Source of the DNA: Candidatus Aminicenantota bacterium
GTDB taxonomy: Bacteria > Acidobacteriota > Aminicenantia > Aminicenantales > Saccharicenantaceae
DNA: 64,000 nt
Reading direction: 5' to 3'
NCBI GenBank assembly: GCA_026393975.1
Contig: JAPKZD010000009.1
Span: 1 to 64,000 of the forward strand
Both the position numbers and the translations under genes were made by a program. The notes beneath the pieces are model-generated. The model worked only from the letters and a program-made list of their open reading frames with translations. It was not told the origin of the DNA and searched no databases. Below, one piece after another: positions 8,069-15,813 of the stretch; position 1 is the stretch's first letter; the number at the start of each line of letters is the position of its first letter.

Positions 8069-8145
8069 TGGCGTGCCTGAGAGGATTCGAACCTCCGACC
8101 TTTGGATCCGGAGTCCAACGCTCTATCCAGCTGAGCTACAGGCAC
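8069..8145 (-). tRNA. tRNA-Arg (anticodon CCG)
   Basis: It folds as a full cloverleaf on the minus strand: acceptor stem GTGCCTG/CAGGCAC, D arm GCTC/GAGC, anticodon stem TTGGA/TCCAA with loop CTCCGGA (anticodon CCG at 8111-8109), T arm GGAGG-TTCGAAT-CCTCT, discriminator G and an encoded CCA (8071-8069). Its 3' half is the source of the relics at 140 and 3106. A TTGACT/TATGGT pair lies upstream, but its -10 box is only 2 bases from the mature 5' end, so the real promoter is uncertain. Confidence 0.95.
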
Positions 8146-8684
8146 GCACCATACTCATCAATAAAGTAATAGTCAATCCACCAGACGTTTTTTCTTTGGT
8201 AGATGCCCAAAGTTTAACCTCCATGATGATATGGGAAAACGCCCCTGAAATCAAGGTTTCCGGCCTCTTTTGGACCCGCCCAGGCTGAGCTCCTCTAGGA
8301 GGCCCTCGAAACTCCCCGTTTTGGGCCTTTTTTGGGCCCTGAAAGGTGAATTTTAGATTTGAGGAGGGGTTTTTCTGGCGCGACCCTGACAAGCCGCCCA
8401 ACTTTGACCACCGGAAATCTGCGTTTCGAGGCCCAAATCTTGGAAGCTCATCAACATGATAATTTTTAGCGAGCTTTTCAAAGCGCTCCGGGGTTCAGGT
8501 CAGATGTGTGCAATGCGGAAGCTCGGCTAACCTACATGTGGCCGAAAATATCCAACTCCTCTCATTCATCTTCTCTGTTTAAAGCACGTTTGGGTTTACC
8601 GAAAAACCTGACAAAATAACACTGCCAATAAATCTGCCTCATAGATTTCCGCTTAAATAACGGCCTGGTCTGAAAATGGTAATA
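8146..8684. other. Intergenic stretch without a recognisable gene
   Basis: Short open frames on both strands show no coding character, ribosome-binding site or known motif. The only structure is a weak GGCCC/GGGCC hairpin with a 17-base loop before T6 (8301-8333, plus strand). Confidence 0.6.
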
Positions 8685-8720
8685 TTGGCTATTGACAGAG
8701 GCCAGCGGCATGGATATGTT
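8685..8720 (+). promoter_or_regulatory. Promoter with TTGG-N13-CCAG operator (site A)
   Basis: TTGACA (8692-8697) and TATGTT (8715-8720) are 17 bases apart. The inverted repeat TTGG (8685) N13 CCAG (8702) straddles the -35 box. The sequence TATTGGCTATTGAC is identical to that at site C (48.7 kb) and nearly so at site B (41.5 kb). The leader to the esterase start would be about 200 bases. Confidence 0.5.
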
Positions 8721-8925
8721 TCTAGTATATTTATTTGTCCACTCTATAGGCATGAAAACGCATAGAAGCTCCCGCATTGGTTCTGGCCTCAAAAGTGGAT
8801 GCGTGAATGAACTGAAAAAGATTTCAACGTTTCTTAACCTTGGAAGAAACAGCCGTGTCATATCAGGACTGCACTCTTAATGTTCGATAAAACTCGGGAT
8901 TATGCCCCTTAAGGAGGTAATGGCT

Positions 8926-10653
8926 TTGAACTCAATGAATTTAAAGAGAAACGTTTTTTTCGTCTTTTTTCTTGGCGCTATTCTCGCTTTTCTATTCGCA
9001 TGTCAACGCGGAGTCAAACAAACGGCCGGACTGCATTTTGGCGTGTCATTTCCCGACACGTTATCCAAAGAGCCACTCAACGGCAGGGTGCTTTTAATGT
9101 TCTCCAGTAACGGAAGCTCTGAGCCGCGGTTTCAGATCTCGGTCAGCGAAAAGACCCAAATAGCCTTTGGCGTCGACGTTGAGGATTTCAAGCCGAACGA
9201 TGAAGCGCTCTTCGATGCCAAAGTTTTCGGCTACCCTCTCAAGAGCATGGCAGAGCTTCCCCCCGGCGAGTACTGGGTCCAGGCTATGCTTGACCGCTAT
9301 GAGACATTCCACCGTTCAGACAGTCATGTCGTGAAGCTTCCGATGGACAGAGGAGAGGGTCGGCAATGGAACCTAGCCCCTGGCAATTATTATAGCACGC
9401 CCAGGAAAATAGCCATCGACCCAAGGAAGGACGAAAAGATTTTAATCCTCCTCGATAAAGTCATTCCACCGCTACCCGATCCCGAGGACACAAGATACAT
9501 TAAGCATGTCAAGCTCCAAAGCCAGCTCCTCACCAAATTCTGGGGCCGGCCCTTTTACATCGGAGCCTCAGTGCTCTTGCCCGAAGGCTACGACGAACAT
9601 CCGCAGGCACACTTTCCCCTTTTTATTTTTCACGATCATTTTTCGTACGATATCAGCGGATTCAGTGAAAACCCGCCCGACCCCGAGGCTAAAGGCCGCG
9701 ATAAAGAGGTACAGGAGCTCGGATATCAGCTCTATAACGATTGGAGAAGCCCAAACTTCCCCAGGATGGTGGTCATCAAGATTCAGCACGCGACGCCGTA
9801 TTATGATGATTCATATGCGGTGAATTCGGCCAATCTAGGCCCTTACGGAGACGCTATCACTTACGAGCTTATCCCTTTTATCGAAAAAAAGTACCATTGC
9901 ATCGGCCAGGGCTGGGCGAGAACCCTGACCGGAGGCTCTACCGGGGGGTGGGAGGCGATAGCGGCCCAAATTTTCTACCCCGACGAGTACAACGGCTGTT
10001 GGTCATGCGCTCCCGATCCCATCGACTTCCGGGCTTTTGAACTCGTAAACATTTATGAGCACAAGAATGCCTACTACTCCGACAGCGAATGGAAACCCAC
10101 GCCGCGTCCGGCCAAAAGGAATGAGATCGGAGAAATTTCCTCCACCATACAGCAACGCAATCAGCTAGAACTCGTGCTCGGAACCAGAGGCAGGTCGGGC
10201 GAGCAATGGGACATCTGGCAGGCAGTTTACAGTCCGGTCGACCAGGACGGTTATCCCTTGCCCATTTGGGATAAATTGACAGGAGTCATCGATCACACCG
10301 TGGCCGAGTATTGGAAGGAGCACTATGACCTTCGCTATATTCTCGAACGGGACTGGAAGACGCTCGGGCCAAAGCTCAAGGGCAAGATAAGGATCTACGT
10401 CGGAGACATGGATTACTTCTACTTGAACAATGCCGTTTATCTTATGGAAGACTTTCTCAAGACGACAAAGGACCCGTATTACGATGGAAATGTCGAATAT
10501 GGCGACAGATTTGGCCATTGCTGGAGCGGGGACCACGTGAATTCTTGTTTTCATGCCGCCTTCACCTACATTCAGCGGTTCGCCCCGGAAATGAAAAAAC
10601 ACATCCTTAAGACCGCGCCTCCCGGAGCTGACACAACTAGCTGGCAATATTGA
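8926..10653 (+). CDS. Secreted esterase (alpha/beta hydrolase, enterochelin-esterase-like)
   Basis: A protein of about 575 residues. The N terminus is a lipoprotein-type signal (NVFFVFFLGAILAFLFAC then QRG), so it is probably membrane-anchored. An N-terminal beta-rich domain (about 20-190) precedes an esterase domain. The nucleophile motif GGSTGGWEA has Ser at about residue 338. A C-terminal acid and histidine probably come from VGDMDYFY and RFGHCWSGDH. Start choice: AAGGAGG at 8911-8917 is only 2 bases from ATG 8920 but 8 bases from an in-frame TTG at 8926, which I prefer; ATG 8902 overlaps the ribosome-binding site and ATG 8935 is also possible. The substrate is unknown. The gene stands alone with its own promoter carrying the shared operator-like repeat. 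Confidence 0.8.
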   Translation: MNSMNLKRNVFFVFFLGAILAFLFACQRGVKQTAGLHFGVSFPDTLSKEPLNGRVLLMFSSNGSSEPRFQISVSEKTQIAFGVDVEDFKPNDEALFDAKVFGYPLKSMAELPPGEYWVQAMLDRYETFHRSDSHVVKLPMDRGEGRQWNLAPGNYYSTPRKIAIDPRKDEKILILLDKVIPPLPDPEDTRYIKHVKLQSQLLTKFWGRPFYIGASVLLPEGYDEHPQAHFPLFIFHDHFSYDISGFSENPPDPEAKGRDKEVQELGYQLYNDWRSPNFPRMVVIKIQHATPYYDDSYAVNSANLGPYGDAITYELIPFIEKKYHCIGQGWARTLTGGSTGGWEAIAAQIFYPDEYNGCWSCAPDPIDFRAFELVNIYEHKNAYYSDSEWKPTPRPAKRNEIGEISSTIQQRNQLELVLGTRGRSGEQWDIWQAVYSPVDQDGYPLPIWDKLTGVIDHTVAEYWKEHYDLRYILERDWKTLGPKLKGKIRIYVGDMDYFYLNNAVYLMEDFLKTTKDPYYDGNVEYGDRFGHCWSGDHVNSCFHAAFTYIQRFAPEMKKHILKTAPPGADTTSWQY

Positions 10654-10721
10654 GGCCAGATAATCTTGTGGATCAAGGAAAGCCGTCAACCGCCTGAGGC
10701 GAGGCCTGCTTTTTCATACGT

Positions 10722-12329
10722 CTAAATTAGCCTTTGATACTCGAGAGGATCGATAAGGGTTTCAATAACGATAGGCTTTTCACATTTCAAGGCCCTGTGC
10801 AAAGCTGCGCGAAACTCCTCTTCTTCAGCGGCGACGATGACCTCAGCCCCGAAAAAGTTGTCGCTCGATCTATAATCGGTGTTAAAAAGCGCTACGCCCG
10901 AGGGATGATATTTTTTGCGATGTTGTTTGACGTTGATGAGGCTTAGGTAGTTATCACGAAGCACAATGAAGATTACGGGCAACGACAGCCTGACGGCGGT
11001 GCTGATTTCTCCGACCATCATGAGGAATCCACCGTCTCCTGTGCAGGCCATGACAGGTCGTTCAGGGTGGACTAGTTTGGCCGCAATAGCTGCGGGAATC
11101 GCAAAACCCATCGACGACCAGCCGTTTGACACGAGCAGCCTGCCGGGCTCTTTTGGGTTCCACAACTGTCCGATGATATGGGTGTGTGCCCCGACGTCTG
11201 AAACAAGAATCCCATCCGCAGGGAGAACCTCTCTCATCGCTGACAGTGCTTGCTGGGGGGTAAATGTTTTGGAGACCGGTTTGAATGCTTCCTTTAGTTT
11301 CTTTCGATGGGCCTCCCGATGGTAGTCTTCCCACTGATGGTTGATCAAGGGTATCTGCAGAAGCCGCTGTAAACTCGTCCGAATGTCTCCACAAATCTCG
11401 CAGGCGACAGAGAAGCCTGGGGCGATATCCGCGGGGACACTGTCGATATGAATAAGGGGCACATCCTTAGGTAGCCAATCCTCATAACTGAACTCTATTG
11501 GATCATAACCGATGGCAATCACCAGGTCCGCGGGGTGACAATATTCACCCACGATATCACGTTTGGCTCGGCCCAGGACTCCCACAAATTGGGAACTGTC
11601 TTCGTCAATATGCCCCTTAGCCATCATTGTGCTAACAACAGGCAAATTATGTTTTTGAATGAACTCCCTGAGCTCTGGGGTTGCACGAGCCCTGTTCATT
11701 GTCAGCCCAATGGCCACGAGTGGGCGTTTTGCTTGAGCTATCAGCTTTTCTGCGTCTCGAAGGGCTTGGTCGTCCGGCCGTCCCACGGCTGGAGGAGCAC
11801 TCGGAAATCCAAAACAGGTCTCTGGGGAAAGCTCTTCGGCGACATCTTCAGGAAAGTCTAAGTGAACGGGGCCCGGCTGTTCGGAAAGCGCGACGGTTAT
11901 GGCCTTCGTGAGAACGGGATAAATCCTTCCCGTTTCGAGCTCGGCGCTCCATTTGGTAATCGGGGCATATAGTTTTCGATGATCGATTTGCATCTGGACT
12001 GTCCGGCCTTTCCAGATTCGCCCCATCTTCGCGGTGAAGGCGAGCACGGGGACACGGTCTAGAAAGGCATTCCCCACTCCGGTTGTCATGTTTGTCGCAC
12101 CCGGTCCCAGAGTCGACAAGCATGCCCCGACGTTGCCTGTCAAACGGCTATAGACATCGGCCATGAAGCCTGCGCAAGCCTCGTGCGTCACCAAAATGAA
12201 CTTGACTTTGCTCCCGTAGAGGGCCTCGATAAACCGGATGTTTTGGCCTCCCGGGTATCCAAAAATGTATTGCGTTCCTGCGCGTTCAAGGCAGTCGGAG
12301 ACAATCTCAGCAGTCGATCTCAAACTCAT
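10722..12329 (-). CDS. ThDP-dependent enzyme, acetolactate synthase large-subunit-like
   Basis: The protein has 535 residues, close to the usual length for this superfamily. The N-terminal pyrimidine-binding domain carries the catalytic Glu in LVTHEACAGFMAD (Glu50) and GYPGGQN. A central domain follows, then the pyrophosphate domain with GDGGFLMMVGE (about 431-441), where the metal-binding Asn is in RDNYLSLI. Start: GGAGGGG lies 6 bases before ATG 12329; a longer frame from 12368 has no such signal. It may decarboxylate a 2-oxo acid or join two of them. No small regulatory subunit (ilvN-like) is beside it, so a role in biosynthetic branched-chain synthesis is not assured. The racemase homologue 82 bases upstream on the same strand suggests a two-gene unit acting on an amino-acid-derived oxo acid (inference). 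Confidence 0.85.
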   Translation of the reverse strand: MSLRSTAEIVSDCLERAGTQYIFGYPGGQNIRFIEALYGSKVKFILVTHEACAGFMADVYSRLTGNVGACLSTLGPGATNMTTGVGNAFLDRVPVLAFTAKMGRIWKGRTVQMQIDHRKLYAPITKWSAELETGRIYPVLTKAITVALSEQPGPVHLDFPEDVAEELSPETCFGFPSAPPAVGRPDDQALRDAEKLIAQAKRPLVAIGLTMNRARATPELREFIQKHNLPVVSTMMAKGHIDEDSSQFVGVLGRAKRDIVGEYCHPADLVIAIGYDPIEFSYEDWLPKDVPLIHIDSVPADIAPGFSVACEICGDIRTSLQRLLQIPLINHQWEDYHREAHRKKLKEAFKPVSKTFTPQQALSAMREVLPADGILVSDVGAHTHIIGQLWNPKEPGRLLVSNGWSSMGFAIPAAIAAKLVHPERPVMACTGDGGFLMMVGEISTAVRLSLPVIFIVLRDNYLSLINVKQHRKKYHPSGVALFNTDYRSSDNFFGAEVIVAAEEEEFRAALHRALKCEKPIVIETLIDPLEYQRLI

Positions 12330-12411
12330 GGTAATCCCCTCCTGTTCGATAAGCGATCTCTCGGGCACTGGGCCAGTTCCCGAGAGCTATAAAGATAACA
12401 ATCTCTATGTG

Positions 12412-13122
12412 TCAATCATCGATCTCGAGTTCTCCCAAGGCAACGGCCGCGGCCGCTTGGGCATGTAGCGTTGTCGTGTCAAAAAGGGGTAAATCGAAGT
12501 CTTTTTGCTTGATGAATAAGGGGATTTCGGTGCAACCCAGAATGACTCCTTCTGCTCCCTTTTCCTCGAGTCTGGAAATGACGTCCCGAAAATTGCGCAT
12601 CGTCTTCTGACTGAACGTCGATGGTTTAAGCTCGTAGTATACCGCCTCATGAATGGTCATCCGGTCCCTCTTGTTGGGGATTATGATTTGGAGGCCATGT
12701 TTATCCACCAATCGCTTTTTATAGAAATCCTCCTCCATGGTGAAGAGACTTCCCAGCAGCCCTACCTTTTTTAATCCGCAAGCCTTGATTTGAGCCGCGG
12801 TTGCATCGGCAATGTGAAGAAGTGGCAAACCTGTGGCCTGTCGGACATCTTCCGCCAGCTTGTGCATGAGGTTCGTGCAGATCACGACAAAATCCGCCCC
12901 GGCGTCTTTCAGCCTTCTTCCAGCATCGGCCATGATCTCTGCTGCGTTATCCCATCTTCTCTGGTGCTGGGAAATTTCGATTTCGTGAAAATCCAGGGAA
13001 ATCAGGACGCATTTCGCCGAGTGAAATCCACCCAACTTTTCTGTAATTATTTCATTGAGGATGCGGTAATACTCGAGACTGGATTCCCACGTCATTCCAC
13101 CGAGCAATCCGATAGTCTTCAC
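12412..13122 (-). CDS. Aspartate/glutamate racemase-family protein
   Basis: The protein has 236 residues, the normal size for PLP-independent Asp/Glu racemases. Both catalytic cysteines are present: Cys82 in VICTNLMHK and Cys197 in ILGCTEIPLF. The N-terminal IGLLGGMTWESS is typical of the YgeA/aspartate racemase group. It starts with GTG at 13122 after AGGAGG at 7 bases. That ribosome-binding site directly follows the TAA of an upstream truncated reading frame, so it was once a downstream gene in an operon. Predicted to be cytoplasmic and to interconvert L and D forms of an acidic amino acid, though broad-specificity members exist. Confidence 0.88.
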   Translation of the reverse strand: MKTIGLLGGMTWESSLEYYRILNEIITEKLGGFHSAKCVLISLDFHEIEISQHQRRWDNAAEIMADAGRRLKDAGADFVVICTNLMHKLAEDVRQATGLPLLHIADATAAQIKACGLKKVGLLGSLFTMEEDFYKKRLVDKHGLQIIIPNKRDRMTIHEAVYYELKPSTFSQKTMRNFRDVISRLEEKGAEGVILGCTEIPLFIKQKDFDLPLFDTTTLHAQAAAAVALGELEIDD

Positions 13123-13134
13123 GATATCCTCCTT

Positions 13135-13384
13135 TAAGAACCGATGCCAGCTATTTCGAGGCCTCGGAAATATGTCTCGCGGTCCGACAGCGGAAGGACT
13201 TGTAATTCGACGCCGGCTCCCTTCATGGTCTCCAGGATGCTTCTCGGACCGCCGATAAAACTGAGGCTCCCAAAATCTTCCTGCTTCCGAAACTGGTGCG
13301 AGGAAAGCCTCCTTCCTCGCCTGTTGTTCGCGAACGCTCTCCCATCAGAATAGCTCAGCCTAACTGTAGAGGGCCTCGAGGTGA
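13135..13384 (-). pseudogene. C-terminal remnant of an unidentified gene
   Basis: On the minus strand the frame between a TAG (13385-13387) and TAA (13135-13137) ends in a protein-like stretch that includes FGSLSFIGGPRSILETMKGA and LPLSDRETYFRGLEIAGIGS. There is no usable start codon in the N-terminal part, and the first third looks random. The TAA touches the AGGAGG of the racemase, as expected for a real upstream operon gene. I do not recognise the family. The likely history is a deletion removing the 5' part. Outside this remnant, 13123-13452 shows nothing. Confidence 0.4.
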
Positions 13385-13452
13385 CCTAGCCATGCCGTAA
13401 TTCCTCCGGCGTTTGCCGAGCTCAAGGATCAACGATTGTTTTCCGTTTGGCA

Positions 13453-15714
13453 CTATTTTCCGAACCCCTTCGGGCTGAGAGAATATGCACTCTGCGGGAG
13501 TTTGAACACCGAACGATTTGCTTCCCACCAAGTTCGCCAGTCGCTCAGTTCGGAGTCGAGGCTGATCTTCTGTCCGGTGACGGCCGTCAGGAACTGCAAA
13601 AGCTGGGCCTGCTTCTCTTGATCCGTGCCCGAGACTAATACGGCATAAGTCAGACTCCTCATAGCGGCCGCCAAATCTTTTGGACGTTTCTGTGTGCCGA
13701 GAATCCCATCGAGAAAGAATTTCAAATCGTTTTCGGCTTTGTCCCCCTCGCCCATCCGCAGTAAAAGGATTCCCCTGGAAAAGTAGAGGGCCGGACTTGC
13801 CATCCGCGGACCGAGGAATTCCTCGTGACCGGCAATAGCTTTGGATATGAGTTCGAGAGCTTTTCCCCGCTCGCCTCGTTCTTCGTAAAGGACGCCCATG
13901 AAGTAGTTCATCCAGGCCCAACTTGTCTCTTTGATCCCGAGCATCTTGAGCCGGGCTTCTTGCTGGTCACCCTGAAAAACCCGGTGCCGGGGATCGATCA
14001 TGACCTGGTCGACTCGATCCGGGGTCTCATAGGTCATCATTTTTTCCTCTCCTTCCGGGACAAAGAACGTTTCTTCCCGGACGTGTTCGCCTTGGACGAG
14101 CGCGAGGGGGCAGAGGATGATCCCCTTCCCGTCATTGCGTATGATCACGGCTGTTTTCCATTGGCCATGATCGGGCTTAGATTCGAATTTCTGCAGGTGG
14201 TAAACGGGATAGCCTTCGCCGTAGCACCATCGAATGAAAAAGGGCATCCAATCTCTCATTGTGATCTCGTTGCATAAGGAAACGAAATCCGTGAAAGTGA
14301 CATAAGCATCTTTATATTTCGCCGCAAAGAGTTTGAGGATCCTGAAAAATGTCTCGTTCCCCATTTCCTGCCGGAGGATATCCAGGACCAAGGCTCCCTT
14401 CGTATAGGCAAGATTCGCATTGTCGCTCGCGTCCTCGAAGAGCCGATTCTTCGCGGTCCCTCTGAAAAAGAGGTAGGCCAGATTGTCCTGAAAAAGGTCC
14501 TGTTGGTAGACATCTTTGGCGAAGAGCCAGGTCGCGAAATTGCAGAAGGCTTCGCGCAGGAATTTGGTTCCGCGCCCATAGGAGCTGATGGAAATCCCAA
14601 ACCAAGAGTGGGCCAGCTCGTGAGCGGCCGTTTCATCAAAGGTCCCTTCGGGCGGGGATCCTTGGTTCTTCTTCTGAAAGGACTGGATATCCAGGAATGT
14701 CCCCAAGAACGCCCCGTGGCCGCCCATCCCCGCCGAACTCACGGCGATATGCATCTCGTTTCCCGACAGCTCACCGAAGAGCTGCGAATAGAACCGAAAG
14801 GCGCGAATGAGGAATCTGCCCATGGATTCGACGGCGCTCGGCTCATACCTTCCCTTCGCCACGAGAAATACCACGGATACCGAACCATCCTTGACAACGA
14901 TCTTATCCGATCGCCCGATCAAGAGTTGCGGCATCCCGCCGGTGCGGCATGCCCAGGTCGATACCGTATCATTCCCCGAGTCTATAGTTTTCTCGAGCCG
15001 GCCGTCCACAACCAGGGTTTGATACGAGGATGGGTGGCGAACGACCATTCTCCAGGCTGGGCGCGGCATTTTCGTGAAAAAATTGCTCTTGTCGAGCATT
15101 TGGACTTTTTCATAATCTGTCCAAGTGATCCAAGGAAGCCAGGAAAAATCTGTGATCAGGCAGATTTCTTTCAGGCCTGGAGAGAACTCGTCGATAATCC
15201 GGTACGGGAGATCTTTCCTCTTTGAATCGACAGGCGTGATCGTGTACTCGAATTGAAGGCTGGCCGCCTCGCCTTTTTTCAGGGGAGAAGACAGCGAAAC
15301 GCGCGTGATTTTCGGGAACTCGTCACTTCCCTCGAGGGCGGGATCGGCAGGCGTGGTGAGGGAGGCGCGAGCAAAAGCCAAAGGATCGTCGCGGCCGTTG
15401 ACGAGCCCGACGATCTTCGCGACATTGACTTTGACTCCATAGTACCGTTCCCGGGCAAAAAGGTCGAAATCGATCTGTTCCACCGGTTCGGGGCTTTCGT
15501 TGCGGATCGTGCAGACGGCACTTATAAAAAGGGTATCGGACTCGAGGGCCGTCCGTAACGAGATATCATAATTTGTTATGGTCAGGGCGGGGGCCAATCC
15601 AGTCAGGGCCGCAAGGCTCTGGGGGGAGTCTTCCCGAGGCAGAGCAGAGAGAGGCAGAGAAAAAAGAAAAACAAGAGCCGAGAAGGCTGCAGTTTCTTTC
15701 AAGCATCTAGACAT
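13453..15714 (-). CDS. M1-family metallopeptidase homologue
   Basis: The protein has 753 residues. A signal peptide (about 1-25) implies export. An N-terminal beta-sandwich domain is followed by the gluzincin core: HELAH at 365-369 with Glu388, exactly the HEXXH-X18-E zinc site of M1 aminopeptidases. The C-terminal ~200 residues contain TPR-like helices (KALELISKAIAGHEEF; SRGILLLRMGEGDKAENDLK). The exopeptidase substrate loop (GAMEN) is not obvious; GMGGHGAFLG stands in that place. AAAAGGAACGAAG precedes ATG 15714. It is followed upstream, on the same strand, by a second M1 homologue 99 bases away. It probably hydrolyses peptides in the periplasm. Confidence 0.88.
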   Translation of the reverse strand: MSRCLKETAAFSALVFLFSLPLSALPREDSPQSLAALTGLAPALTITNYDISLRTALESDTLFISAVCTIRNESPEPVEQIDFDLFARERYYGVKVNVAKIVGLVNGRDDPLAFARASLTTPADPALEGSDEFPKITRVSLSSPLKKGEAASLQFEYTITPVDSKRKDLPYRIIDEFSPGLKEICLITDFSWLPWITWTDYEKVQMLDKSNFFTKMPRPAWRMVVRHPSSYQTLVVDGRLEKTIDSGNDTVSTWACRTGGMPQLLIGRSDKIVVKDGSVSVVFLVAKGRYEPSAVESMGRFLIRAFRFYSQLFGELSGNEMHIAVSSAGMGGHGAFLGTFLDIQSFQKKNQGSPPEGTFDETAAHELAHSWFGISISSYGRGTKFLREAFCNFATWLFAKDVYQQDLFQDNLAYLFFRGTAKNRLFEDASDNANLAYTKGALVLDILRQEMGNETFFRILKLFAAKYKDAYVTFTDFVSLCNEITMRDWMPFFIRWCYGEGYPVYHLQKFESKPDHGQWKTAVIIRNDGKGIILCPLALVQGEHVREETFFVPEGEEKMMTYETPDRVDQVMIDPRHRVFQGDQQEARLKMLGIKETSWAWMNYFMGVLYEERGERGKALELISKAIAGHEEFLGPRMASPALYFSRGILLLRMGEGDKAENDLKFFLDGILGTQKRPKDLAAAMRSLTYAVLVSGTDQEKQAQLLQFLTAVTGQKISLDSELSDWRTWWEANRSVFKLPQSAYSLSPKGFGK

Positions 15715-15813
15715 CTTCGTTCCTTTTCAAGGTTTGGCTCGGTCATCCTATATATAATTTCGACGCGCCTTCAAGAAAGGTCTTCTAAATGATTGCCAAA
15801 GGGGCCGCTTTCG

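Noticed and set aside
8148-8176. TTGACT/TATGGT pair as the tRNA-Arg promoter
   Set aside because: The spacing is 17 bases, but the -10 box is only 2 bases from the mature tRNA 5' end, so transcription would start inside the tRNA.
8146-8861. Small open frames right of the tRNA
   Set aside because: No ribosome-binding site, no protein-like composition, and one runs into the tRNA gene.
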